From: Demequina sp.
GTDB taxonomy: Bacteria > Actinomycetota > Actinomycetes > Actinomycetales > Demequinaceae
DNA length: 35,521 nt
Reading direction: 5' to 3'
Assembly (NCBI GenBank): GCA_030148645.1
Contig: JASBTB010000128.1
Span: forward strand, 1 to 35,521
This document shows positions 1 through 7,046 of the stretch, in pieces. Within the stretch, counting starts at the first letter, position 1; each line of letters begins with the position of its first letter. Under the pieces are notes generated by a model. That model was given only the letters and a program-made list of their open reading frames with translations. It searched no databases and was not told where the DNA came from. The translations under genes and the position numbers were made by a program.

Positions 1-1
1 C

Positions 2-124
2 GACATCGTCATCCCGATCCCGGGCGCGTCAAAGCCCGCCTCCATCACCGACTCGGCGCAAGCCCCCGAGCTGGAACTCACGGCCGACGAGGTCGCCAGG
101 CTCAGCACAGTACTGAAGGGTTAG
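2..124 (+). CDS. aldo/keto reductase, C-terminal fragment (gene starts before window)
   Basis: An open frame enters from the left edge and ends at TAG 122-124. The 40 visible residues begin DIVIPIPGASKP and continue into an ELELTADEVARL helix. This is the usual C-terminal pattern of aldo/keto reductases: the 'IPG(A/T)' strand, the phosphate-binding Lys/Ser region, then the last helix with a Glu-rich start. Enzymes of this family reduce carbonyls with NADPH in the cytosol. The catalytic part lies outside the window, so substrate cannot be guessed. It ends 4 nt before the next reductase gene, so the two are probably a tandem, co-transcribed pair. Confidence 0.7.
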   Translation, partial: DIVIPIPGASKPASITDSAQAPELELTADEVARLSTVLKG

Positions 125-128
125 ACAC

Positions 129-1061
129 ATGAAGACGTACAACATCCCCGGCATCGACGTCCCGGCATCGAACGTGGTGCTCGGCCTCATGCGCATCCAG
201 GACAAGACCGACGAGGAGGTACGCACCGTGGTGCGCACCGCCCTCGACTCGGGTATCACCGTCATGGACCACGCCGACGTCTACGGCAAGGACCTCCACG
301 GCTGCGAGGCCCGCTTTGCCGAGGCCATGAATCTCACGTCCTCGCAGCGCGAAGCCATGGTCATCCAGTCCAAGGCAGGCATCGTGCGGGAGGGGCCGTA
401 CTTCGATTATTCGTCGGAGCACATCGTCGCCTCCGTCGACGCCTCCCTTGCGGCGCTCGGCACCGACTACCTGGACCTTCTGCTCCTGCACAGGCCCGAT
501 GCCCTGGTCGAGCCGGAGGACGTGGCCAAGGCTTTTGACGCGCTTGAGGCCGCTGGCAAGGTGCGCGCCTTCGGCGTCTCGAACCACACCCCCGGCCAGA
601 TCGACCTGCTCCGCAAGTTCGTGAGGCAGCCGATCGTTGCTAACCAGGTGCAGTTGTCGGTCACCCACTCCTCGCTGATCGCCCAAGGCGTGGCCATGAA
701 CATGGAGGACCTCGACCAGTCGATCTCTCGTGACAACGGCATCGTCGACTACTGCCGCCTGCACGACATCACCCTCCAGGCGTGGTCACCGTTCCAGGCC
801 CGGTTCTTCACAGGACCATTCCTCGGAAACGACAAGTACGCCGCACTCAACGCCGTGATCGATCGCCTCGCGGACACGTATGACGTGCCCGCGCTCGCCA
901 TCGCGACCGCGTGGATTACGCGTCACCCCGCGCGGTGGCAGGTCGTCATCGGGACAACGACGCCCGAACGAGTGGCCGCTGCCGCCCAGGGATCCGAGAT
1001 CCCGCTCACGCGCGCCGAATGGTACGAGATGTTTAGGGCAGCCGGGTACACGGTGCCGTAA
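129..1061 (+). CDS. aldo/keto reductase
   Basis: Predicted NAD(P)H-dependent oxidoreductase of 310 aa with an aldo/keto reductase TIM barrel. The family's catalytic tetrad is visible: Asp47 and Tyr52 (in DHADVYG), Lys82 (in QSKAG) and His121 (in LLLHRPD). The later motifs GVSNHTPGQ (cofactor/substrate strand) and WSPF follow at the expected spacing, and the end holds the IGTTTPERV phosphate-binding segment. The order resembles the YdhF-like subgroup, but the physiological substrate is unknown. The ATG at 129 is preceded by GAAGGG, an acceptable ribosome site that overlaps the end of the upstream reductase. The two reductases share only fold-level similarity in the visible part, so they need not be recent duplicates. 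Confidence 0.93.
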   Translation: MKTYNIPGIDVPASNVVLGLMRIQDKTDEEVRTVVRTALDSGITVMDHADVYGKDLHGCEARFAEAMNLTSSQREAMVIQSKAGIVREGPYFDYSSEHIVASVDASLAALGTDYLDLLLLHRPDALVEPEDVAKAFDALEAAGKVRAFGVSNHTPGQIDLLRKFVRQPIVANQVQLSVTHSSLIAQGVAMNMEDLDQSISRDNGIVDYCRLHDITLQAWSPFQARFFTGPFLGNDKYAALNAVIDRLADTYDVPALAIATAWITRHPARWQVVIGTTTPERVAAAAQGSEIPLTRAEWYEMFRAAGYTVP

Positions 1062-1288
1062 CGCCCTCCGCGGCTCGGTGGGAGGCCCTCGCCTGCTGGG
1101 CAGGCAAGTGGGATACCTGGAGCACGTCGGCACAGGCCTCCGTCCCCGCTCGGACGTGAGCGTCGCTCCACCCAACCTCTTGCCCGAGGGCAGCGGCGAT
1201 CTTGTCATCGTGCTTGGGACGCAGCGCGCCTACGAAGGCGACGCGGGCTTGGCGCGGGACTCCACCACGGGCGCGATCCGGACAGCAC

Positions 1289-1328
1289 AAGCGCGGGACC
1301 CCACCCACTGAGTGGGAGTCCCGCGCTT
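1289..1328. terminator. strong hairpin between convergent genes
   Basis: An 11-bp perfect inverted repeat (AAGCGCGGGAC at 1289-1299, GTCCCGCGCTT at 1318-1328) encloses a smaller CCCAC/GTGGG stem (1304-1308, 1312-1316). It lies 8 nt past the end of the minus-strand gene at 1337 and downstream of the plus-strand reductase, so it can terminate both. There is no U-run, as is common for actinobacterial terminators. In the rest of 1062-1288 I see no supported gene. Confidence 0.75.
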
Positions 1329-1336
1329 GAGGGGTG

Positions 1337-2482
1337 CTACTTAGTGTCGGCCTTCTTGGCCGGCGCCTTCTTTGCCGGCGCCTTCGTGGTCGCGCTCGTG
1401 GAAGAGGCGCGGGTCTTCTTGGCCGGCGCCTTCTTGGCAGGGGCGTCGTCACCCGTCTCGTCCTCCCACACGTCCTCGGCGTCGTCGAGCGTGTCGGCCA
1501 GGCCGGAGGCGGCACGCGACCGGGCGGTGGTCACGCCATCGCGCACGCGCTGGGCTTCGGTCGTAGCCGTCGTCTTGGCCCGATCCACCACGGGGGTTGT
1601 GGCATCCTTGGCCCGGTCGATGACGGGACCAGCGGCCTCGCGGGCCTTCGCGGTCGCGGCCGACGCGGCATCCCTTGCCTTATCGACGTACGGGGTGGCC
1701 TGCTGCTTGGCCTTGTCCACGTACGGCTGGCCCTGGTCGGCCAACCTCTTGGCCTCGCTCGCGGCGGCCTCCCTGGCCCGGTCATACGCGGTGCCCGCCT
1801 TCTCGCCCACCGTGCCCGCCTTGTCGCTCAAGGAGCCCACCTTGTCCCCCACGGTGCCAGCGGCCGCGGCGACTGCGGTGGCGGCCTTCTTGGCAGCTGC
1901 GGCCGCCGAGTCGGCCGCGCGGTTTACGTCGCGCCGCAACTTGGCCTGGAACGCGTCGTCGTCGGCTAAGAACTCCCAGTCGTCGTCGCCAGCCCAGTCA
2001 TCTCGGCCCCGGTCACGACGCGCCCACATGACAAGAGCAGCGCCAGCGGCACCCACGATGACGACGGGAATGAGCACCTTCGACCAGGCCCCACCCTCAC
2101 GCTTATCCGACTCCTCCTCGCCCGCGCGGTCGATCGCCGAGACGACCGCCGGAATGGCGGCTCCCACGAGGGCCCCGCGAGCCACGTCAACCCAGTGCCC
2201 GGCGGCGTCGCCCGCCTTATGCACGTAGGGGCTCGCCTTGCGTGCTGCCTTGCGTGCGGCCTTTTCGGCGCGCGGTGTGGCCCACTCTTTCGCCTCTTCC
2301 ACACGCGGCCCAGCCCATTGCCTCGCACGATCGGCGCGCGGTGTGGCCCATTCCTTGGCGGTGCGTGCTGCCTTGCTGGCGGCATCGGCTGCGCGTTCGG
2401 CCGCCTCGCGCGCGGATTCGGCCGCGTCAAAGGCTTGCCTACGGTACTTGTCCACGTCGATCTCGTCCCAACGTCTCTGCAT
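1337..2482 (-). CDS. single-pass membrane protein with 11-residue helical repeats and histone H1-like Lys/Ala/Pro tail
   Basis: A 381-aa protein of very biased composition (Ala, Lys, Arg, Asp). Residues 42-74 are three 11-residue units of the pattern A-(K/R)-(E/Q)-W-A-(T/G)-P-R. One hydrophobic segment spans about 136-153, flanked by charged residues. Residues 185-330 are alanine-rich amphipathic helix with related units such as PYVDKAK and PVIDRAK. The end carries two PAKKAPAKK blocks (348-356 and 368-377) like histone H1 or actinobacterial HupS tails. The ATG at 2482 is chosen because GGGAGG lies 6-7 nt upstream; longer frames overlap the divergent cyclophilin gene. No family function is established. 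Binding of nucleic acid or anionic polymers by the tail, tethered at the membrane, is inference; an LEA-like protective role for the 11-mers is another possibility. Confidence 0.82.
   Translation of the reverse strand: MQRRWDEIDVDKYRRQAFDAAESAREAAERAADAASKAARTAKEWATPRADRARQWAGPRVEEAKEWATPRAEKAARKAARKASPYVHKAGDAAGHWVDVARGALVGAAIPAVVSAIDRAGEEESDKREGGAWSKVLIPVVIVGAAGAALVMWARRDRGRDDWAGDDDWEFLADDDAFQAKLRRDVNRAADSAAAAAKKAATAVAAAAGTVGDKVGSLSDKAGTVGEKAGTAYDRAREAAASEAKRLADQGQPYVDKAKQQATPYVDKARDAASAATAKAREAAGPVIDRAKDATTPVVDRAKTTATTEAQRVRDGVTTARSRAASGLADTLDDAEDVWEDETGDDAPAKKAPAKKTRASSTSATTKAPAKKAPAKKADTK
2265..2353 (-). repeat. two 23-nt direct copies inside the repeat-protein gene
   Basis: The 23 nt at 2265-2287 recur at 2331-2353 with one mismatch, 66 bp (22 codons) apart. 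They encode the two EWATPRA units; a diverged third unit (QWAGPR) lies between. This suggests growth of the protein by short in-frame duplications. Confidence 0.8.
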
Positions 2483-2623
2483 TGCGGCCTCCCTGGTCGT
2501 CGTGCTTACTACCATCCTGCCACTTAGGCCAAGGATGTGCGAGGCTCGGATGTTCCCTGCGCCACCAGCGAACACCGGGTGACCGGCCCGAATGCCCGGC
2601 GATGCTCGTGACACAATGGCGTC

Positions 2624-3163
2624 ATGATCGCAACTGTGCAGACCACCGCGGGTGACATTCGCATCGAACTGTTCCCCAACCACGCTCCCGTGACCGTCGC
2701 CAACTTCACTGGCCTGGCTTCCGGCACCAAGGAGTGGAAGGACCCCACCACGGGTGAGGCCAGGACCGAACCGTTCTACGACGGGCTGGTCTTCCACCGC
2801 GTCATCGATGGCTTCATGATTCAGGGTGGTTGCCCGCTCGGCACCGGCACCGGGGGCCCCGGCTACACCTTCGACGACGAGATCCACCCGGAACTTGCGT
2901 TCAACGAGCCCTACCTGCTGGCGATGGCGAACGCTGGCAAGCGACCCAACCCCATCACGGGCAAGCCCGCTGGCACCAACGGTTCGCAGTTCTTTATCAC
3001 CGTGGCCCCCACCCCGCATCTGACCGGAGCGCACACCATTTTCGGCAAGGTCCTCGACGACGAATCGCGGGCCGTGACCGACAAGATCGCCACCACGGCG
3101 GTGGGCCGGGGCGACCGCCCCAAGGACGACGTGATGATCACGGGCGTCTCGATCGAGGAGTAG
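2624..3163 (+). CDS. ppiA: peptidyl-prolyl cis-trans isomerase, cyclophilin type
   Basis: A 179-aa cytosolic cyclophilin that isomerises Xaa-Pro bonds during folding. The active-site landmarks are all present: FHRVIDGFMIQGG with the catalytic Arg, GTNGSQFFIT, and the HLTGAHTIFGKV strand. No signal peptide is present, matching the actinobacterial cytosolic PpiA. Length and order fit the family. There is no clear Shine-Dalgarno site before the ATG at 2624; a weak -10-like CACAAT at 2612-2617 sits 6 nt before it, so a leaderless mRNA is possible (inference). It starts divergently from the repeat-protein gene and is followed 7 nt later by the rhomboid gene, as in the conserved locus near the replication origin of many actinobacteria. 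Confidence 0.96.
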   Translation: MIATVQTTAGDIRIELFPNHAPVTVANFTGLASGTKEWKDPTTGEARTEPFYDGLVFHRVIDGFMIQGGCPLGTGTGGPGYTFDDEIHPELAFNEPYLLAMANAGKRPNPITGKPAGTNGSQFFITVAPTPHLTGAHTIFGKVLDDESRAVTDKIATTAVGRGDRPKDDVMITGVSIEE

Positions 3164-3170
3164 CCACCGC

Positions 3171-3983
3171 GTGAGCGAGCCGACGCAGGAGGCGCCAGGC
3201 GCGGTGGCACCGCCCGTGTGTCCCCGGCATCCGGACCGAGTGAGCTATGTGCGGTGTCAGCGGTGCGAGCGACCCGCCTGCCCCCAGTGCCAGGTACCCG
3301 CGCCGGTGGGCGTTCTGTGCGTCGATTGTGTGCGTGCCGCCAATCAGGCGGCACGCGGTGCGCGGACCGGACTGGGGTTCCCGCGCGCACCCGGCCGTCC
3401 CTACGTCACCCTCGGCATCATCGCTGCGGCCGTGGGCTTCTACCTCTACGGCATGGCCACCGGCTTCAGCCAGTGGCAGATCACGTATGGCCTGTGGCCA
3501 GCGGCGAGCGCCCAGGAACCCTGGCGGTGGATCACCTCGGCCTTTGTGCACGGTGGCCTGTTCCACATCGGCATCAACATGTTCGTCCTCTACCAGGTAG
3601 GCAGCCAACTGGAACCAGTGATGGGCCGTGTGCGGTTCGCCATTCTGTACGGGGTGTCGCTGGTGGGTGGGTCGGTAGCCATTCAACTGTTGGCCGCACC
3701 CAATTCGTTGCACCTGGGCGCATCGGGCGCGATCTTCGGCCTGTTTGGCGCCTATGGCCTGTTGTTGTACAAACTCAAGTTGCCATGGCAGAGCATGGCT
3801 GCGACGGCGGGAATCTGGCTGGCCGCTGGCTTCTTCTTGGCGGGCATCTCGTGGCAGGGGCATGTGGGCGGCCTGGTGTTCGGCACGCTGACCATGGTGG
3901 TGTTGCTGCGGTTGGTGGGGCAATCGCCCTTTAGTGGCGCGTCCCGCCAGCCGCGCAATCGTTCGGTTGGCGGAGGTTCGTAG
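3171..3983 (+). CDS. rhomboid family intramembrane serine protease with N-terminal zinc-finger-like segment
   Basis: A 270-aa membrane protein. Residues 17-53 carry cysteine/histidine pairs (CPRH, CQRC, CPQC, CVDC) resembling the B-box-type zinc finger found before the rhomboid domain in many actinobacteria. Hydrophobic helices follow from about residue 78. The rhomboid active site is visible: Ser185 in the GASG motif and His231 in QGHVGG, with H132xxxN136 after HGG. It should cleave transmembrane segments of envelope proteins; the substrate is unknown. The start is GTG at 3171, 7 nt after the cyclophilin stop, with a GAGGAG site inside the end of that gene. It converges with crgA across a 160-nt gap. 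Confidence 0.93.
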   Translation: MSEPTQEAPGAVAPPVCPRHPDRVSYVRCQRCERPACPQCQVPAPVGVLCVDCVRAANQAARGARTGLGFPRAPGRPYVTLGIIAAAVGFYLYGMATGFSQWQITYGLWPAASAQEPWRWITSAFVHGGLFHIGINMFVLYQVGSQLEPVMGRVRFAILYGVSLVGGSVAIQLLAAPNSLHLGASGAIFGLFGAYGLLLYKLKLPWQSMAATAGIWLAAGFFLAGISWQGHVGGLVFGTLTMVVLLRLVGQSPFSGASRQPRNRSVGGGS

Positions 3984-4073
3984 CCGGATCGATGTCGCCC
4001 GTGCTGCGAGGGGTCGCGGCGCCAGTACGACCACTGGCCGCCCCATCCCCGCCGGGAGATGAATGACAGCGGT

Positions 4074-4114
4074 GTAGTTTTCCCCCGGTTGTGGAAATCT
4101 CTGGGGAGAACTAC
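4074..4114. terminator. hairpin between convergent rhomboid and crgA genes
   Basis: GTAGTTTTCCCC (4074-4085) pairs with GGGGAGAACTAC (4103-4114): 12 pairs with one G-U, loop 17 nt. It lies 29 nt past the crgA stop and 90 nt past the rhomboid stop, so it may terminate both transcripts. The loop contains TTGTGGAAA, vaguely DnaA-box-like, but not a convincing match. Confidence 0.6.
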
Positions 4115-4143
4115 AGGCGTGTCACTCACACCGTGCCTGCGGA

Positions 4144-4392
4144 CTACCGCCAGCGAGTCAGCAGGCCCATCGCGACCAGCAAGAACCCGAAGCCGATGAA
4201 CATGTTGATGTTGCCGATGTCGAACGGGTACTGGCCGCGGGAGATGTAGTACACGAGGATCCACAACACGCCCACCACCAGCAGGGCAGAGAACGTGGGC
4301 ACCAGCCACTTCGGGTTCTCCGACGGCGGCTTGGTCGCACGACGCGGAACCTTGTAGGCGTCGGACTTCTCACGCTTCTTCGAAACGGCCAC
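4144..4392 (-). CDS. crgA: cell division protein CrgA
   Basis: An 82-aa protein with a charged N-terminus (KKREKSDAYKVPRR, then KPPSENPKW) and two membrane helices at about 33-50 and 63-78, the standard CrgA plan. In mycobacteria and Streptomyces CrgA sits at the septum, contacts FtsZ, FtsQ and penicillin-binding proteins, and affects Z-ring timing. The GTG at 4392 is preceded by AGGAGG with 5-nt spacing, an unusually strong site that fixes the start. It is divergent from the sortase gene, with a mirrored pair of promoter-like elements between them, and sits in the same rhomboid-crgA-sortase-pabA-pknB neighbourhood as in other actinobacteria. Confidence 0.95.
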   Translation of the reverse strand: MAVSKKREKSDAYKVPRRATKPPSENPKWLVPTFSALLVVGVLWILVYYISRGQYPFDIGNINMFIGFGFLLVAMGLLTRWR

Positions 4393-4454
4393 TCTTGCCT
4401 CCTGAACTCCTGACGATGTGATGCGGCGCGTCCCGCGCACGGCTACCGATCTCG

Positions 4455-4539
4455 CCCAGCGTACCCGGCGCGCAGATGTGCTCCACCATCGCGACGCAAG
4501 ATCGCAGGTGCCCACAAGGCGGATGTGGCGTACGCTGGG
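4455..4539. promoter_or_regulatory. divergent promoter pair for crgA and sortase, mirrored -10 elements
   Basis: CCCAGCGTAC (4455-4464) and GTACGCTGGG (4530-4539) are exact inverted copies. Each contains TACGCT, a TANNNT-type actinobacterial -10, pointing outwards: one towards crgA (leader about 60 nt) and one towards the sortase ATG at 4546 (leader only a few nt). -35 elements are weak. Either two promoters or two half-sites for a shared regulator. Confidence 0.4.
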
Positions 4540-4545
4540 GACGTT

Positions 4546-5379
4546 ATGGCCGTGCACACGTCCCCTGATCTCGACCACGAGACTCCGTCAGACGCGCGCC
4601 CCGCGCGCCCTGCTCGCCGAGTCTTGGACCGCGGCATGGCCATCACCGGCGAGGTCTTCATCACGGCCGGTCTGATCCTCGGCCTGTTCGTCGTGTGGCA
4701 ACTCTTCTACACCGACGTCCAGTCGGGACGGACACAGGCCGCCGTGCTCGACAGTCTGTCGTTCCCCGAACAGGCTGGCGTGGCGGCGTCCGCGGGGGTC
4801 GCCGCGGGCAGCGACGTCGGCGCTCCCGACGTCGTGAAGGTGATTCCCGAAGCCCTGAAGGTCTACTCGCCACAGGGCGCCCCGGTGATGCCCGAGCAGG
4901 CTGAAGCCACCACCTTTGGTGCGCTCTACGTGCCGCGCTGGGGCTTCGACTACGTCAAGCCCATCTCGGAAGGCACCGACCGCAGGCGAGTGCTCGACCC
5001 CCTGGGCATCGGCCGCTACTCCGGCACGGCCATGCCCGGCGAGGTGGGCAACTTCGCGCTGGCTGGCCACCGGACCACCTATGGAAAGCCCTTCACCGAC
5101 ATCCAAACCCTTGAGGTCGGGGACCCGCTCGTGGTGCAGACCGACGCCGCGTGGTACGTCTACCGCGTCACGGAGTACCACATCGTGGACCCAACCTACA
5201 TGGCTGCGATTGCACCCACACCGGATTTTCCTGGTGTGGCACCGACGGTCGCGTCGATCACCCTCACCACATGTCATCCCAGGTATTCCGCGAAGCAACG
5301 CTACATCGTGCATGGCGAACTCGAGTACTGGGCGCCCGCAGGGCAGGGCTACCCCAGCGAGATTGTGGAGGGAGCCTGA
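4546..5379 (+). CDS. class E sortase (membrane-anchored transpeptidase)
   Basis: A 277-aa protein with a Pro/Arg-rich cytoplasmic N-terminus, one membrane anchor (about 34-55) and an extracytoplasmic sortase beta-barrel. The catalytic residues are His175 (in FALAGHRTTYG), Cys243 (in ITLTTCHPRY) and Arg252. The TTCHP signature and the early position in this locus point to class E, which in high-GC Gram-positives recognises LAXTG-like signals and attaches proteins to peptidoglycan. No substrate is encoded in the window. The ATG at 4546 is preferred; a GTG at 4525 would add 7 residues but would lie upstream of the likely transcription start. It overlaps the next gene by one base (TGATG). Confidence 0.93.
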   Translation: MAVHTSPDLDHETPSDARPARPARRVLDRGMAITGEVFITAGLILGLFVVWQLFYTDVQSGRTQAAVLDSLSFPEQAGVAASAGVAAGSDVGAPDVVKVIPEALKVYSPQGAPVMPEQAEATTFGALYVPRWGFDYVKPISEGTDRRRVLDPLGIGRYSGTAMPGEVGNFALAGHRTTYGKPFTDIQTLEVGDPLVVQTDAAWYVYRVTEYHIVDPTYMAAIAPTPDFPGVAPTVASITLTTCHPRYSAKQRYIVHGELEYWAPAGQGYPSEIVEGA

Positions 5380-5540
5380 TGTACGCCTGGATCTGGAGGC
5401 GCCTACCGGGACCATGGTGGATGCGGGCCATCACCTCCGCGCTGGCCATCGTGGTCGTCGTACTGGTGCTGTTCGAATGGGTCTTCCCCGAAGTGTCTGC
5501 ACTCCTTCCCTTTCAGGAGCAGACGGTAACCAACGGATGA
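5379..5540 (+). CDS. small single-pass membrane protein
   Basis: A 53-aa protein: a basic, Trp-rich start (WIWRRLPGPWW), one membrane helix at about 17-35, and a short polar tail. Its ATG overlaps the sortase stop (TGATG) and its own stop overlaps the pabA start (ATGA), so translation of the three is coupled. A small membrane protein is commonly found at this spot in actinobacteria (between crgA/sortase and trpG/pabA). Function is unknown; a partner of sortase or of the division membrane proteins is only a guess from position. Confidence 0.85.
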   Translation: MYAWIWRRLPGPWWMRAITSALAIVVVVLVLFEWVFPEVSALLPFQEQTVTNG

Positions 5541-6160
5541 CCCGCATCCTCGTCGTCGACAACTACGACTCATTCGTCTACACCATCGTGGGCTACCTGC
5601 GACAGATGGGCGCGCACACCGAGGTGGTGCGCAACGACGCGGTCGACCTCTCGGAAATTTCCTCGTGTGACGGTGTGCTGGTGTCGCCGGGGCCAGGCAC
5701 CCCGACGAACGCTGGCGCGTCGCTCGACGTGATTCGCGTCTGTGCCACCACCGGCGTGCCCATGCTTGGCGTCTGCCTGGGCCATCAGGCGCTCGCCGAG
5801 GCCTTCGGCGGCATCGTGTCGCACGCGCCCGAACTCATGCACGGCAAGACGTCGCTCGTGTCGCACCATGGTGGTTCGGTGCTCGGTGGTCTACCCTCGC
5901 CATTCACGGCGACGCGATACCACTCACTGGCTGTGGAGACCCCCAGTGTCCCTGCCGAACTCGAGGTGACGGCCACCACGGCCAACGGAATTATCATGGG
6001 GTTGTGTCACCGCGAACTTCCGCTTCACGGCGTGCAGTTTCACCCCGAGTCCGTCCTCACCGAGGGGGGACACCGGCTGCTGGCCAACTGGCTCGAGGTG
6101 TGCGGTATGCCGGATCCGGAGGGCCGCTGCGCGGGACTGTCACCGCTGGTGCGCCAGTAG
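5537..6160 (+). CDS. pabA: glutamine amidotransferase subunit of aminodeoxychorismate/anthranilate synthase
   Basis: A 207-aa class I glutamine amidotransferase. It begins with ILVVDNYDSFVYT, typical of TrpG/PabA, and holds the oxyanion segment SPGPGTP (50-56), the nucleophile Cys80 in GVCLGHQ, and the His169/Glu171 pair in QFHPES. It would release ammonia from glutamine for a chorismate-using partner, feeding folate or tryptophan synthesis. No chorismate-binding partner gene is in the window, so PabA versus TrpG cannot be decided; one subunit may serve both. The ATG overlaps the preceding stop by 4 nt. The gene is convergent with crtEb, with only 7 nt between stop codons. Confidence 0.93.
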   Translation: MTRILVVDNYDSFVYTIVGYLRQMGAHTEVVRNDAVDLSEISSCDGVLVSPGPGTPTNAGASLDVIRVCATTGVPMLGVCLGHQALAEAFGGIVSHAPELMHGKTSLVSHHGGSVLGGLPSPFTATRYHSLAVETPSVPAELEVTATTANGIIMGLCHRELPLHGVQFHPESVLTEGGHRLLANWLEVCGMPDPEGRCAGLSPLVRQ

Positions 6161-6170
6161 CGCGGCGCTA
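6158..6170. other. 13-bp palindrome containing both convergent stop codons
   Basis: TAGCGC-G-GCGCTA is a perfect palindrome. Its left TAG is the pabA stop and its right end read on the minus strand is the crtEb stop. It is too short to be a convincing terminator by itself, and no other hairpin fits in the 7-nt gap, so transcripts may run into one another. Confidence 0.6.
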
Positions 6171-7046
6171 GAGCCAGCCCTTCGCGCTGACGATGAGCAG
6201 CATCGTCACCAGGAAACCCACCGGCTCGTTGAGCCACAGAAAGGTTCGCCAACCACGGTTTGCGTCCTCGCACGTCTGGTCCGTGATACGCGCGAACCGG
6301 GCCACCGACACCACATACGCGAGCGGTAGCACGGCGGCCAGCACCCCGGGCCACGGCAGGACCAGCAGCATCGTGCTCGCGACCGCATACATGGCGAGCG
6401 CGAACCACGTGGTGACCCGGGCCCCCATCACGGTGCCCACCGAGGCGATGCCGCCCTCGCGGTCGGCACGCACGTCTTGAACCGCCCCAAAGGCGTGACT
6501 GGCCATACCCCACGCGATCAACGCCGCCCAGATGGGCCACACCTGGCGTGCGGTGAGTTGCGCCCCGGTGAGAACCAGGGCGTACAGCAGGGGTCCCGCA
6601 AAGTGGAGTGCGGAGGTGAGCGAGTCCAGGAACGGGCGCTCCTTGAAGCGCAGCACCGGTACCGAATACGCCAGCACTCCCGCGATCACGGCTACCAGCG
6701 ATACAGCAGAAGCCATGGAGCCCTGGGTGAGCAGCCAGGCCAACGGAGGCACCACCGTGATCGCCGAGGCCCACAGGATGCCCCGGTGGACCCGTCGCGC
6801 CGCCGCCCGGTCCCGCACCACGTCGCCCTCGATGCCGCCCTTGCGCGGATTGTGCAGGTCCGACTCGTAGTCGAAGACGTCGTTCACGCCGTACATCAGC
6901 AGGTTGTACGGGATGAGGAAGAACGCGGTGCCCACGAGGAGCCGTGGGTCCACCGTGCGTTCGACCATGACGTACGCCGCCGCAAACGGGAACGCCGTGT
7001 TGATCCAGCTGACGGGGCGCGAGGCCCGCACGATGCTGCCGATCAT
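6168..7046 (-). CDS. crtEb: lycopene elongase / UbiA-family prenyltransferase
   Basis: A 292-aa polytopic membrane protein of the UbiA prenyltransferase superfamily. The first Asp-rich motif is N55DxxDxxxD63 (NDVFDYESD) and the second is D191xxxD195 (QDVRADREGG). In this operon position the family member CrtEb adds C5 dimethylallyl units to both ends of C40 lycopene, giving the acyclic C50 carotenoid flavuxanthin. It is the last gene of the crt operon, and its ATG overlaps the crtYf stop (ATGA). Membrane location and seven or more hydrophobic segments fit. UbiA proteins for menaquinone or heme are the alternative, but the crt context makes lycopene elongase by far the better reading. Confidence 0.92.
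   Translation of the reverse strand: MIGSIVRASRPVSWINTAFPFAAAYVMVERTVDPRLLVGTAFFLIPYNLLMYGVNDVFDYESDLHNPRKGGIEGDVVRDRAAARRVHRGILWASAITVVPPLAWLLTQGSMASAVSLVAVIAGVLAYSVPVLRFKERPFLDSLTSALHFAGPLLYALVLTGAQLTARQVWPIWAALIAWGMASHAFGAVQDVRADREGGIASVGTVMGARVTTWFALAMYAVASTMLLVLPWPGVLAAVLPLAYVVSVARFARITDQTCEDANRGWRTFLWLNEPVGFLVTMLLIVSAKGWL

Noticed and set aside
1062-1288. Protein-like reading of the gap after the reductase (minus-strand stretch with VAFVGALRPKHDDKIAAALG)
   Set aside because: No good start or ribosome site, the frame runs on into the antisense of other genes, and I recognise no family. A decayed gene cannot be excluded but is not supported.
2483-3034. N-terminal extension of the repeat-protein gene to 565 aa
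   Set aside because: The extra part runs antisense to ppiA. The ATG at 2482 has a good ribosome site and the repeats begin after it.
4089-4097. DnaA-box-like TTGTGGAAA in the rhomboid-crgA gap
   Set aside because: A single poor match inside a hairpin loop; no cluster of boxes, so not evidence for an origin.
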